Shown: piece after piece, positions 45,835 through 58,198 of the stretch | Position numbering within the stretch: the stretch's first letter is position 1 | Layout: each line of letters begins with the position of its first letter | NCBI GenBank assembly: GCA_015832175.1 | Contig: WJXW01000017.1 | Location: 806,001-870,000 of the forward strand | DNA length: 64,000 nucleotides | Direction of reading: 5' to 3' | DNA from: Paraphaeosphaeria minitans | Lineage: Eukaryota; Ascomycota; Dothideomycetes; Pleosporales; Didymosphaeriaceae | Notes under the pieces: model-generated | The model's database searches: none | What the model was told of the DNA's origin: nothing | The model's input: only the letters and a program-made list of their open reading frames with translations | Made by a program: the position numbers and the translations under genes

Positions 45835-47018
45835 GGGAGGGGTCAATGACTTTGTTCACATTCCTCTTCCAGAACCTGTTCTGCTGGCGAAAACGCTGGG
45901 TTTCCAGCTCAGAGCATTTCGGCTTTTGCTACATATAGGCTTTGGACAGAAGCTCATCCTGCAGCATACCTTCAGCGAAATGGAGGGACGGTCCTTGGAT
46001 TGTAGTGACTCTACATACCGTAGTGGGAACGGAAATGTGGTGTGGAAATCAAGACTTATCAATCCTCAATTTTTTTCCTTCAGCGCAGTGATTCTTCTGA
46101 TGACTGAGCAAACAGCAAGCTTGTCCTCTTGCTTGACCGAAGAGTGTAGGACCGTAGCGACCGCGAGATTTCTCCGTTCCAAAGTCAGCGTGAGAGTCAA
46201 TCTTTGAACTTGGTTTCTGGTCATCATTTATTGTTCGCGCTGACCTTGGTTTTGGTAGATGGTTGGCAGGAATATTGGGAGACCAATACATACTGCATTG
46301 CGAAGAGCCTGTCTAGCTTGTTGGTATAGCGGTCTGAAGGGAGGGTACTACGAATTATCTAAGGCTTTCTGGGTTTGCATGTGACTCGGACTGGGATTTG
46401 TCACTTGATGCACGACGATAAGACACTTGAGACTTCTGTACTACGACAGATTGTTTTCACCTCAGTTTTGCCTACAACGGGGCAGCTTTTTCAGAAGATC
46501 TTTTCCCAATCTTGGTACTCTTTGCGATGGTCCACATTCGTGTTTACACCAGCTTAAATAATCATCAGTGTCATCTCAGCGACGGACAAGACAAGCCCAA
46601 ACATGCTGCTATAAAAGCCCTAGCCGTTGCTGGAAACTTACGACTAGGAAAATGTAGCCACATTTTCCCATAACGATGCACCCAGCCTGGAGTATGCACC
46701 ATTCCATTCGCCCGAATTCCATTATATAAATTCTCGCTCGGGCGGCATCCAAAGTCCAGAAGCTGGTGACCGATCCTAACAAATTAGTTGCAGTATTATT
46801 CGTTGCTGAGCAACTGCGCGATCAGTGGTTATACGAGTGCATGGTAAACCAAAAATTCCTCTGCACTGGTTGTCTACGTGCTGTTCTTGCGAAGTCGTGT
46901 AGGGTTTTAGGTTCGTTCAGAAATTTATTCTTTTTAAGTTAATGTCTAGGCTAGTATCAAAGTAGCCCGCGTCCAACGATATTGAACGTTTGGCGGGGTT
47001 AAAGAAGTGTTACGGCTC
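45835..47018. other. non-coding, decayed-looking stretch
   Basis: No gene was recognised. A hairpin with 9-base arms (ggaaaatgt and acattttcc) lies at 46647-46668. The sequence looks more AT-rich than its surroundings, and several short frames end quickly. Confidence 0.5.
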
Positions 47019-48480
47019 CTAAATCTTCTCCGTGGCAGAGTCGTCGTCTCTGGTGGAATCGTCCCGTGTTTGCATCCGCCTAAGTGCGACACATTTGAGC
47101 TCACCTGAACTTTTGTTCGGTGACGTGCAATCCATGTACTGAAGATACACGAAGACATTAGAAAAATAATCATCTTTGATCCGATCTACCTGAAGATGGA
47201 GGCATGTGAACATGCACGCTAGAACAACGGTTGCGTCGAACCCTGCATTGTTGATCTGCAAACAGGCCATCTCCCATGTGACGGGGTTTTTGAGGAACTC
47301 GAACAGTGTGCGATGCATGAATTCGACTTTCTCGTGATAGATTCTGAAAAAATTCATGTAGCAGGCTTTGGAAACGGCCCTCTAGCCTGCAACATTTGAT
47401 TTGCAGCTCTTATTTTGAATATGGCTCGAATTTCCTCAGGACCTTCAGGTCGAACTCGTTCTCCTCGGTCCAAGCTACAGCAAATGCTGATGCCGGAATG
47501 CGAATCTCAAGACATTGACAGTCGTAGTAAGCTCGCAAAAGCGAGACGATTGGTATTTCTGCCTAGGATTTGTGCGGAAAGGATCTTCTACCCAGCTCTT
47601 CCCGCAATGAATCAACTCGGCATTGCAGCTCTTTTGAATCAGCGTATACATCGAATCCACCAATCAGAAGTACGATAAGCAAGTACCACCCGCAGATACA
47701 CTCTGCTCGATTTCTTTCGCGAATCTTCCACCAGGCCATTTGGAATGGATTCGGCGAGAAGACAAAGTTCAGCCACATATGGATGTTACTGTATGGTGTG
47801 TTCTATGTATGTTCTGATATCGCCTCCTGTGAAGTCTTGTAACCTGAGCGTTGGCTCGATGAGAAAGATGCTACGCAGCTATCGATGGGTCTGCTCGACA
47901 GAAGCGATTGGTTGTTCGGTTTGTTGGCCAGTCTCTTGAAAATTCAATCCTTTCACGATAGTTGTCGTTGAACTCATCTAATCCATCGATAATGAAGACA
48001 TACGCGACATTTGTTGCTTGAGTCCCAAGTCGTCGGAATGTTTCACCAAGTTCGCTAATTAAAGGCAACCTCATTAACTCAATCCCTTTGTTTGCATGCG
48101 CCTTTCGTCATATTTTGGGGAGGATGAAAGGAATTGGCAATATATTTTTTTTGGGAAAAGTACATGGCACAGTAGGTAAGCCACCGTGGGAGACCTTGTT
48201 GCGTGGTTTGTTCTACACTTCCGAGATTTCATACGAAGAACGCTGCAGTCAACATACGTACGATCTTCAGCCCAGTCTCCTAGCATGCGTTTAACGTCGG
48301 GGTTATTAAGAAGGTACTTCATCAGTGTCAATTTTCCACTTCCGGGCTTTGCGGATGTCCAGTGGAGCTCGTCTCATCGCCGTAGCCACTGGTCCAGACC
48401 ACTCCATTTGGCCGAGGAGCTAGGCCTCGATACAGAACGGCCTTCCGACGAGCCATCGTAGAGTGGAGTGCAAGAACGAG
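47019..48480 (-). pseudogene. NACHT-type NLR (NOD-like receptor) relic
   Basis: Co-linear fragments of a fungal NLR are seen on the minus strand, broken by stops and frameshifts. A P-loop segment (around 48370-48250) reads SAKPGSGKLTLMKYLLNN followed by PDVKRMLGDWAEDRT. A Walker B segment (around 48030-47960) reads YVFIIDGLDEFNDNYRE. A linker (around 47640) reads SKELQCRVDSLREEL. The post-NACHT segment (around 47330) reads KVEFMHRTLFEFLKN. The order and spacing match NACHT proteins used in fungal heterokaryon incompatibility and non-self recognition. The P-loop has Leu for the usual Ser/Thr after the Lys. No single frame is longer than about 110 codons, so it is dead. Repeat-domain and effector ends were not found. 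Confidence 0.8.
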
Positions 48481-48981
48481 TCAAAACTATGCATCTTGCT
48501 ATCTCCGGTCGTTCAAAGTACTCCTGGCTGTCTACATGCTCTGTCTTGCTAGGAATAAGAAGCGAGACTGGAAGAGGCCAGCGTTTGCACTCACCGCAGT
48601 TACATGAGGCTCGTGGAGGTTATCTTGACGCCAATAGTGTTTTTGTGAAGTCCCGTGACAGTTTCTTGGAAGAAGTTTGTGTATACACAGTGCATTGATG
48701 CAGGTAGATTCGCTACGGGAAAAGTGGAGACATTCTGGGGCGGTTCGCTCTACCTAGCGCATCCCTGTTCGTCCTAGACCCAGCGCGCATCGCAACCCTC
48801 CGCAAGCTCCCCCACGCGTTGTTGCTTCAGGCTCCTCGAACGCTCAGCCATGTTATACACTCAGAGATGCACATAAAATCTACAATCATTTAATTTGTCT
48901 GTTGGTTCGGACCTGCATTTCTACTTCCGTCCTTTTGCGCGCTAGGAGCTCGCCGAGAGCATCCCCATCCCGGCAGGCACC
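48481..48981. other. intergenic, EXO70 promoter
   Basis: No gene was seen. Sequence further upstream may hold more of the decayed NLR, but nothing recognisable was found. Confidence 0.5.
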
Positions 48982-51015
48982 ATGGTCGGCCCACGCAAGG
49001 GCGCTTTCGCCGAGGAGGCGGCGGAGGTCGAGGTGCTCGAAGCAAACATCGCGAAGATGAAGAGCTTGACAAAGAAGATACAGGCCTCGCGCAACAGGCT
49101 AGAGACGAGCGGCAAAGCGATGAACGAAGCGATGGCGCCTATTTATGGGAATACGGCGAAGCTGCAGACTACGAATCGCAGTATGTTGCTTTGGAACAGA
49201 AGCGGCCCGAAGGCTAACATGTTTCGTAGACATTGATCGGATCCTCGATGCCATCGACAAGCTGCGTGCACCTTTAGACGAGTCAAATCGGGAGGACCAG
49301 ATCATAAACAAGGGGTACGTTCAGCTGTGCCCTAACCCTACAATTTGCTAACCCAGACAGCCTTCTAAATGTCGACCTCGAAGACTACATAGCTTCTCTT
49401 GGCCGCACCAGTCAGTCTCTTGCAGAGCTCAAGCGAACGAACATGCGCGCCAATCAACAAGCCGTCGCCGACATGAGCGCTCTCTTGAAGCGTGGACTGA
49501 GAGAATTGGAGAATGCTTTCAGAGACATGTTGCGAGAAAGTTGCAGGCAGACTGTTGTGACTCTAGAATATGTCATGAAGAGTACGGACTCTGCTGACCT
49601 GTTCGGCTTATGTGCTAACGTTTGCAGGCATCCCCTTCCCAACGATTCCACAAGAGCAACTTTCGACATTACGCCTCATAAATACCCACATCTCCAACAG
49701 CTTCGGCCAGGTATCGCAACCGGACGCGCGTGAGACACCTACCCAGAAGATATACGCGGAGGTCAGGGGCGAATACGTGACCAGATCGTTACAAGACTTG
49801 GCCGCGGCGTCGATCAATACTGCTAAGAAGGTGACGGCGGATGCAATCTATAGAAAGGGCACGAACGGCATCGGAATATACGCGCAAGGCATGGAGGGCC
49901 TGTTCGTGGCTGAATACGACAACATCACGAATATCTTTCCCCGCGATGAATGGACAATAGTCTGCGGGGCAACTTGTGCTGCACCACTTGCAGACTTCAC
50001 CAAGACGCTACGCGAGCTCAACGGGCACATTCAGAGAAATTTGATGACAGACTGCTTCCTGGGGTATGAGATCGTCGACATAGCGTCAAAATTGTCCATG
50101 CGACTAGAGCAACGGATGTCTGCATTAAGACGGCCGATCCAAGACAGCATGAAACCCATCCGTGAGACTTCAAAGGCGTCAATGAACAAATTACTGGAGG
50201 ATACCAGGGCACGGATACAAACGCTGGTTGCGCTGCCGATGGATGGAGCAGTTGTTCCTGTAACGACGACGACAATGGCCCGACTGCAAGAAATGACGAA
50301 CTATCTGAGCCCCATTAGCTCTCTTCTCGCATCGCTGGGCGACGGAGGGTGGAAGTCGACTACGACGACAGGATCGTCCTCATCTCTTCCGCTGGACGTC
50401 GGGCCAGATGTACAGAGGTTATTTGAGCATTACGCATCCGATACGATCGAAACTTTACTACAGAACCTGGATGGCAAGTCTCGGGCTCTGATGAAGAACA
50501 AGAGCTTGCAAGGGGTTTTCCTCAGTAACAACGCTGCCATCGTGGAGCGCATGATTCGGTCCTCCGAATTGGCTCCCTTGATGGAAGACTATATGCAGAA
50601 GAAGCTGGAACCCTGGAAGAAGAAGGCATCGTCATGGTACCTGGAAGCTTGGCGAGAACCCTCGGGCTATTTGCTCGATGTCCAGTACACGAACCGCAAA
50701 GAACGTCCGCAGTCGAGCACCGCAGGCTCTGCCGACTCGGTGGCCATCGTCAAGGCGCTCGGCTCGAAGGACAAGGACGCGATCAAAGAGAAGTTCAAGA
50801 GCTTCAACACCAGCTTCGAGGAGCTCTCACAACGGCACAAGTCGTACAAGATGGAACGCGAGGTGCGAGGGCATCTGGGCAAAGAGGTGCAGAACATCAT
50901 GGAGCCCTTGTACAGCCGCTTCTGGGACAGGTACCACGAGATCGACAAGGGCAAGGGCAAGTACGTCAAGTACAGCAAGGTCGAGCTGGGACAGGTTCTG
51001 TCTGGGCTGTCGTGA
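48982..51015 (+). CDS. EXO70: exocyst complex subunit EXO70
   Basis: Exons 48982-49180, 49230-49314, 49361-49581 and 49628-51015 give 630 aa, the usual length. Introns are 49, 46 and 46 bp. Exo70 binds PtdIns(4,5)P2 and Rho GTPases and anchors the exocyst at the plasma membrane. The N-terminal coiled coil (about 10-65; [20 protein letters not shown]) starts the protein. The block [14 protein letters not shown] follows. The Pfam Exo70 region covers about 240-620, with [20 protein letters not shown] and [18 protein letters not shown]. The basic C-terminus ([20 protein letters not shown]) fits the lipid-binding end. The start is in CACCATGG context. It lies 10 kb from SEC5, another subunit of the same complex. 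Confidence 0.94.
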
Positions 51016-51996
51016 AGCGGTGTCCAGGGCGTTTTTCGCGTTTTTCGTGTTTTTCGCAGCATACCCATGGTTTCGGTCTTCAGACTGGTGGTTGGTTAAT
51101 GCGCTGGGTGATTGGGGAACTTGGAAGCGTGTTATTGGATGTGGCAGCGACGACTGCTGTTTCGCTTGGCGTGAGGCAAAATGGTGCCACGATAGGTAGT
51201 CGTCGAGTCTGCAGCACCTGGCAGCGGCGCGGATGGAGGTGTCTGTGGGATAGTAACAGCAGCCTCGTATGCATCGTACATGTAGACTGATATGTCTACC
51301 TAGTACGGCATCATGACCAAGCTCAACCGGCCCAACGCCAGGCTCGGGCAATTTGATGGTCCAGTGTCGCAAGCTCGCTTCTGCACGTGATATGTCCTGT
51401 TCGGGCAGGGGCGCTACGCGACAGCTTCGTGCTGCAGCTGCATCACGGCGCACACAGGACCAGGCGCACAAAACAGAAAGCTGTCAATTGCAGCCTGCAC
51501 GAGTCTCCGTCTGTCTTCTACCACCAGCTTTGCATCTTCCCTACCCACTCTTACGCCGAAGCCGTTCCTGCGTGGCTTGCGGGGAATTTAAGCTAGCGCC
51601 CAGTGTTCAGTGCTCCAACGCTGCTCCCAATCCCTGCGCGGACCCCTTTCCTCAAGCTCGAGGAGCGCACCACGCCTTCTTCAGAACAACAGCAGACTCT
51701 CTCGCACCACGCCATCGCTGTCCGCGCCCCCGACGTCGACTGCTTTGCCCCATTGCTCAGCGTGCATCCATCGCTCAGCAAGCATACCTACCTCTCACTG
51801 GTACGTCGCCGCTCCGATCTCCGTCCCGACATTTTTCTCCAGGTTTCGGCCTGTCGCTCGTGTCGCACCTCCGTCTTGTTTAGTTTTGTCAACAAGTCGC
51901 CCCATCGTTCACCGAAGCGTGTGCTGACCCGAATCCCGCTCTGCAGAAGTCCCTCCTTGACGACATTGTCTCTGCCTTTGCAGTCTCTTGTCCACC
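51016..51996. other. intergenic, septin promoter and 5' UTR
   Basis: This lies between EXO70 and the septin gene, which run in the same direction. It is C/T-rich from about 51500 on, as in a transcribed leader. The open frames here have no motifs. Confidence 0.55.
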
Positions 51997-53700
51997 ATGG
52001 GTAAGAAGTCCCGCCCGATCGAGCATCTGTGCCAGCCATTGTGCTACGCAGCACCATAGCCAGCCGTCTCTTCGCACGGCGGCGCAACTGCTACAGCCTG
52101 CAGTCGCCTCGAAACGGGTGTGGCTGTGCTGATACCGCTGCCTCTGCAGACGCACCTTGCCTCTAAATGTCGATACCCGCTAACAAACACACAGCATCCA
52201 ACGGCGCGTCCCCGACGGCCCCTACGCGTGCATCCCCGTCGCCTCCTACCTCGGCCGGGTCAAATCTCGTTGAACAGATGAACGCGGTACACAGCCAGCA
52301 GGCCTCAGCCCCGGCCCCGGCCCCGGCCCCTACAACCATCTCGTCGAAGGATCCCAAGGCGGCTGCTGCCGCCGCGAGCGATATGAACATCGTTCGCAGG
52401 AAGCTGACCGGATACGTTGGTTTCGCGAACCTGCCCAACCAGTGGCATCGCAAGAGTGTGCGCAAAGGGTTCAACTTCAATGTCATGGTTGTCGGTCCGT
52501 ACACGTGAACTCTAGCTGGTGGAACTACTGTCGCTAACATGTATCGCAGGTGAATCTGGCCTCGGAAAGTCGACGCTGGTGAACACTTTGTTCAACACGT
52601 CCCTCTACCCGCCCAAGGAGCGCAAGGCCCCGAGTCTCGACATCTCCAAGACTGTAGCCATCCAGTCAATCAGCGCAGACATTGAGGAAAATGGTGTGCG
52701 TCTGAGGTTGACTGTTGTTGACACCCCTGGCTTCGGCGACTACATCAACAATGACGAGTCCTGGGATCCCATTGTTAAGAACATTGAGCAACGTTTCGAC
52801 GCCTACCTTGATCAGGAGAACAAGGTTAACCGTATGAACATCGTGGACAACCGTATCCACGCCGTTGTGTTCTTCATCCAACCCACTGGCCACTCGCTGA
52901 AGCCTCTCGACGTTGAGGTCATGAAGAAGCTGCACACCAAGGTCAACTTGATCCCGGTCATTGCCAAGGCAGATACCCTGACCGACGAGGAGATCGCGGC
53001 ATTCAAGGCTAGGGTGAGTACTTGGAGCATGATGCGGAAAAGGGTTTACACTGACAGACTGCAGATTCTCGCGGACATCCAGTTCAACAAAATCCACATC
53101 TTCGAGGGCCCCCGCTACGAGCTCGACGACGAGGAGACGATCGCCGAGAATGCTGAGATCATGTCCAAGGTGCCCTTCGCCGTTGTCGGTGCCAATGCTG
53201 AGGTTAGCACGGCCGATGGTCGCAAGGTTCGTGGGCGTCGGTACCCTTGGGGTGTCATCGAAGTCGACAACGAGGAGCACTGCGACTTCGTCAAGCTGCG
53301 CCAGATGCTTATCCGAACGCACATGGAAGAGCTCAAGGAGCACACCAACAACCAGCTGTACGAGAACTACCGTTCGGACAAGCTTACCTCGATGGGTGTC
53401 CAGCAAGACTCCAGCGTGTTCAAGGAGATCAACCCGGCGGTCAAGCAGGAGGAGGAGCGCTCGCTACACGAGGCCAAGCTCGCCAAGATGGAGATGGAAA
53501 TGAAGATGGTCTTCCAGCAGAAGGTCGCGGAGAAGGAGAGCAAGCTACGACAAAGCGAAGAAGAGCTGTACGCCCGACACCGGGAAATGAAGGAGCAGCT
53601 AGAGCGGCAACGACAAGAGTTGGAGGAGAAGAAGACGCGCATCGAGCAAGGACGACCAATCGAGGAGAAGGGCAAGAGGAAGGGGTTCTCGCTCCGTTAA
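51997..53700 (+). CDS. aspB: septin, Cdc3/AspB type
   Basis: Exons 51997-52000, 52195-52494, 52550-53013 and 53065-53700 give 467 aa. Septins are GTP-binding proteins that form filaments at septa and hyphal tips. The first exon is only ATGG (context CCACCATGG). The 194-bp intron ends with an ideal branch and acceptor (CGCTAAC, then CACACAG). The protein then starts [38 protein letters not shown] before the G domain marks the AspB/Cdc3 group. P-loop GESGLGKST is at 102-110, then DTPGFGD, AKAD and the septin unique element, with a C-terminal coiled coil rich in Glu, Lys and Arg. A 51-bp intron (53014-53064) has no in-frame stop. The ATG at 52167, in frame, would lie inside intron 1. Confidence 0.93.
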
Positions 53701-54770
53701 GGTCTTGGGTCATGATGACGACGGGGCCTATGCTCCCCGACCTCTACGACTCTTGCAGCAGAACACTCGGAAAAGCCTCTTCTCCCTTCTCATATCCTAT
53801 TTATCAAACCTTGTAATTTGCTCTCGGTTGCCGACACCACAGGTGCTGCCGGCGACAGATAATACCTGGCGGAGCGGGCGGCCTGGGCGGAGGACAGAAG
53901 AGCCGAGCGGTGTCGTCTCATTGGTTTAGTTGCTTCGGTTGTTGATTGATACCAGCAGCATTGCGCTCTTTCCGCTTCCCCTTTCTCCTTTGCGGTACGT
54001 TTTATTATTTAGAGGACGGGCAGATGTAGTTCTGGGTGGCGTGGTCAGGGGCTTCTTTTCGTGTATTTTACACATCATCCTAGTAGTCAACTGGTTTCTT
54101 TTGTTCAAACATGTGATAGCAATGACGGCGAGTAACTATCATTGATTCGCGTGAGCAATTGATGATGCGCCGTGAGACAAGCACGCAAGCAGCACATATG
54201 ACACTGGCGCGGCTGAGAGGTGATCGCCAGGGTGCGTGGCCTGTGCGTTCGCGTGTGCGGGTGGACGTGAAGCATTTCCAGTGTGTCGTCACCAACCCAG
54301 AGGGCGGAATTTCTGGTTCCCTGCCTTGCCGACGCGCTACGTACAGCCCCATATCGCAGCCTTATTACCCCTCCTCCCACTCTCCATTGCATCGTATCGC
54401 ATCCCTCGTCGCTTTTTGCATCAGTCGCGTTCGTTGCAGCTTCTTCCAGCTCCGACAAACGTACCCCGCCAGTAAGTGCCCACCTCAGTCATGCACTGAC
54501 CCCGTCATATGTGCCGTGCGTTGAACGGCAAGTCCAGCCACCAGCAACAGCTCCGGGCTTTGGACACATTGCACTGGACGTCTTTTCAACTCTTCCCGTC
54601 AGGCACCAGCGACTGTTGCACAGCTACCTGATCTCTTCCAATTCACTGTCGGCCCTGCGCATTGGTCTCGGGGATTGCTACTAAACAAAGGGATCTCCGC
54701 TGACGAATCTGTTCGCTCCAGACCAACCCACACACGACACCGAAATCGCTACTCACGATCACCACCAAAC
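53701..54770. other. intergenic, no gene seen
   Basis: This holds the septin 3' UTR and the promoter and leader of the POM33-like gene. No repeat or RNA was recognised. Confidence 0.55.
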
Positions 54771-55811
54771 ATGGCTCCCCCACCGCCCGCGACCCTGCCT
54801 CTAGGCCAGCGCCTTGCTGCTCTTGCGCAGACACTGCAGTTTGCGTGGTTCGCCGGCCACGTCACGCTGTTGCTGTCGACATTCCGCTACAGCTTGTCGT
54901 ACGTCACCTTCAACACGGCCTCGCGATGGGCAGCCTTCTCCTACCGCACCGCCTTCCTCTCTGCCTGTGTCACCTACGGTATCGTTGTCTACAAGGCATA
55001 CCGCGCTCGCGTGAGGCAAGGAAAGCAGGGCGGGCTCCTTACCCTTGCAACCGATGAGAATGTGCAGTACTTGAGTAAGTTGCCAAAGTAACCCTCCTGT
55101 GTGCGTAACACGAAAAGACGACGAGCAACCCTTCAAAGTGCTGGTCATTCTGCACGCTGTCAACCTCTTCACAGCACAGCCTGGAGTAGCATCAACGATT
55201 GCATGCAAGGGCGTCTCGAGTCTTGTCGCTCTCTATTCCGATCACCTTCGTAACATAATAAACTGACAATCTCAGTCATGGCCCTCATCTGGCTCTTCTC
55301 CCGCCAGATCCCCATGGCCGTCCTACCTTTCGCAGTCTACTCGGTGTTCCACGTAGCCACCTACGTGCGCTCAAACCTGCTGCCCACCATCCAGCCCCCG
55401 CCCGCCGGAGCCCAGCCTGGTACCAAGAGCGCCTCTGGCTTGTCCGATGCCATTGGCAAGTTCGTGAAGGAGTACTACGATGGCAGTATGACCCTCGTTG
55501 CCATCCTCGAGATTGCTCTCTGGTTCCGCGTCTTCGGCTCCGCTCTTCTCTTCCAGAAGGGCTCATGGATCCTCATTGCCGTGTACACCGTCTTCTTCCG
55601 CGCCCGCTACGCGCAGAGCACCTTTGTCCAGGGCGCCATCACCCAGCTCACCGCCCGCGTTGATGCCCAGCTTGCCAACCAGAGCACTCCTCCCGTCGCT
55701 CGTCAGGGCTGGGGCACCTTCAAGAACGTCATCAGGCAAGCCGCCGATGCGACCGACATCCGCAGGTATGTTGGTGGACAGGAGGCAGCCGGCCCCAAGA
55801 AGACGCACTAG
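54771..55811 (+). CDS. POM33/TMEM33-family ER and nuclear-pore membrane protein
   Basis: Exons 54771-55074 and 55276-55811 give 279 aa. The family (yeast Pom33/Per33, fission yeast Tts1, human TMEM33) shapes ER tubules and helps distribute nuclear pores. Hydrophobic segments are seen at about 20-40 (FAWFAGHVTLLLSTF), 50-75, 100-125 (LIMALIWLFSRQIPMAVLPF), and 155-195 (LVAILEIALWFRVFGSALLF). The splice join gives ENVQYL-IMALIWLF, which is continuous in homologues. The C-terminal quarter is amphipathic and basic. The 201-bp intron is long for the window. No partner gene is adjacent. Confidence 0.9.
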
Positions 55812-58198
55812 ATGCGCGCTGAGAACCAGAGCGATGGCCCATCTCTGCGCCCTAAATTGTCAAGGCGCGGTGCGGAACGAATGTCGGGCCGGGACTGGCG
55901 ATGCGAGGTGGGGTGAATTGACCCGGAAAGATGAAGGCGAGCGTGGGCCGTTTTGAGTGGTGGCCCGGAGTGGATGCCCCACAGTGCATGGACGATTGTG
56001 AACACGCTGGTATGGACATGTGTTATGAGCGCTTTTATCTGGATAGAGGCATGCCACGATGGATGAGTGCGGGAATATTTGTTTAAAAAGCGAGGGGCAG
56101 GCTTGCGGGCGCCACGCCATGGTAGTTGAGATGGTCTCCCGTATGGTATGGCCATGGTTATGTTACTACTCCTGCATTGGTAGGATGGCGTTGCTTCTAT
56201 TCATTACTTGAACAGGCCATTTCCAATACTTTGTCAGTGCTGCGACGTGTGACCATCTCTACTGACGTATGCAGGTACAGCATTCTCCTATGCAAGCCAG
56301 CATAGCATGTGGTTTGGTTTCCCTCCCAAGTCTTCCCATTGTTTCGAAATTCTCAGCTCCCGCGCCACCGCTTGCACAACCCCCGCACCAAGCCCATCCA
56401 AGAAATACCTAGCCATAGCTCCCTCAAAATCACCCGTCATTACGACGTACCTAGATATCTGTTTGTGCCGCGTGCGTGCGGCCGTCACCTGCATACACTG
56501 TGCTAGGTACGTTGGAGAAGGTCACGGCAGCAACAAGATGTCGCTTACTTGACCGCCTTCACGGCGCTGGATTCCCACGCGAGTCTTGGGCAAACAAGTC
56601 CCAGCTGAGACTCTTCGGGAGAGGGCTCCGATGGCGCTCCACTTCCAACATGCAACCATTGTCGCCAAATGTATTGTTTGGGGTGCGTGCGCGGTGTACG
56701 AGTACTGTGTACTGGAATGTGCGCGCTAGGTAGATACCCAAGAGACAGCATTGTGCATCGAGTGGAGCGGTTTTACGGCGGCGTACGAGTACCTAGGTAG
56801 GTACTCGGCGGGAGTTGCACGAGCACGTGCAAAGGCGCGCGCATGGCGAGCTTGAACTCGCATCCTCGCACTCGGGTCTGCATGTCCAGCACATCAGAGT
56901 GGAGGTGTTCTTCTATTCATCGGTGTTCCGCGCGGGGCCGCACACAGGGTCGTCTGTTTCGTCGAGGCAATATTGCAGGCTCCTCCAACGAGGGATAACG
57001 CGGCTTGTTGGACTCGCGGCGACTCCGCTGGCAGTGTCTAGCGCGCAGATTGGCGAGGGGACGGATATCGAGCCAGGCAACTTGACAATGGCGGTGAAAG
57101 ACGCGGTCAGGCCACCGGCGGGAGAAGGCCGGGATGTTGCCTCGGCGGCGGACGGGGTGCGTGAAACGGAGGCGGGCTGGCTGGCTGCGAGCGAGCGAGC
57201 GAGGTGCGGGAGGATGCGCAATGGATGGGGTGAGGGATTCGCCTGGCGTTCGGAACGCGGAAGTTGCAGGACGCGGCGGAGTGCCACAGGGTGTTCGGAG
57301 AGAAAAGGAGGGTGGGATGGTGTATGTGCCATGCAGGCTTGCCGTATTGGCAGTATAGGCAGACTGAGGGGTGGTGGCCAGGCCATACGAGGTGTCGTAA
57401 CCTAGGTGGCATAACCCAGCGTCAATCAAGTGCCATACGAGGTGTCGTGACCCAGCGTCTCTCAAGTGCCATACGAGATGTCATAACCCGGCGTCTCTCA
57501 AGTGCCATACGAGATGTCATCAACTGCAACCCGCAGCCCGCACCCGTATATTGCTGCTGCGCGGAGCGTCTGGGGTTGCTTGCGTGGTCCCTTCTGCCCG
57601 GCACAACGCAGATCTGAGACGGACGGGTGCCAGATCAGGGACAACATCAGCCTCCGGGGATTTGCTGTGGCCGTGGACTTTGTAGATAGTCTCCCTAGTC
57701 CATTGCGTTGCAGAGTGAGACACCGGAGCCATGGTGCGGAAGCCGGACATTATTGCTGTACCAGCTAGACTGCCTAATAACAACTGTTGTGCGTTTTCTG
57801 GCAGACGGCGCTCAGGCGTGCATGAGGACAGAGGTGCGTGGGCCAAGGCCAGTGCTAGAAGCTATTACCGTTTAGCGCCTGCGCGGATGCGAAGCACGTC
57901 AGCCGCTTCACCGTTCCACTCCCCGTTTTGGCGGCGGCTGGGCCACGGCGGCGACGCGAGAGCGTGCGCTGCGAGTCGAGCTGCTACACTATATAGACTG
58001 CGGCGTCGGCTCTCTGCTTTTGCTCCTCTCTCCGCTTGGCGTATTCTTCGGGTACCCTGCTTGCGTGTACCCTCCGGTTGACTTTGCTCGCTGCTACTCA
58101 CCACACTCCGGCACAGATCCTGTTTCATATTGTTGACCTGGAATGAGCCTTCGACACAACCGCACTGAAGGGACCTGGAGCCGTGTACGCTGCCAGCC
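55812..58198. other. 2.4-kb gene-poor region
   Basis: No coding gene was recognised. The plus-strand frame 56815-57405 is long but GC-rich, without motifs, and overlaps two open minus frames. A 36-bp tandem repeat lies at 57382-57525. CTAGGTAGG-type words recur near 56700-56810. A tRNA T-arm-like word near 56850 did not fold into a tRNA by eye. Confidence 0.5.
57382..57525. repeat. 36-bp tandem repeat
   Basis: Copies start at 57382, 57432, 57468 and 57504. The unit begins gccatacgaggtgtcgtgac and ends cgtctctcaagt. The last three steps are 36 bases. The first copy has a 14-base insertion and the last is partial. It lies in a gap between the POM33-like and cyclin genes. Confidence 0.88.

Noticed and set aside
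52167..52169. ATG giving MSIPANKH as septin start
   Set aside because: The bases around it form a typical branch site and 3' splice site. The ATGG exon at 51997 joins in frame.
52666..53406. long minus-strand frame opposite the septin
   Set aside because: It is the antisense shadow of a highly conserved coding exon.
56835..56870. tRNA-like T-arm (gcgag...ctcgc) on the minus strand
   Set aside because: The loop has six bases instead of seven, and no matching acceptor, D or anticodon arms were found.
56815..57405. 196-codon plus-strand frame
   Set aside because: GC-rich low-complexity sequence with long open frames on the other strand. No domain seen.
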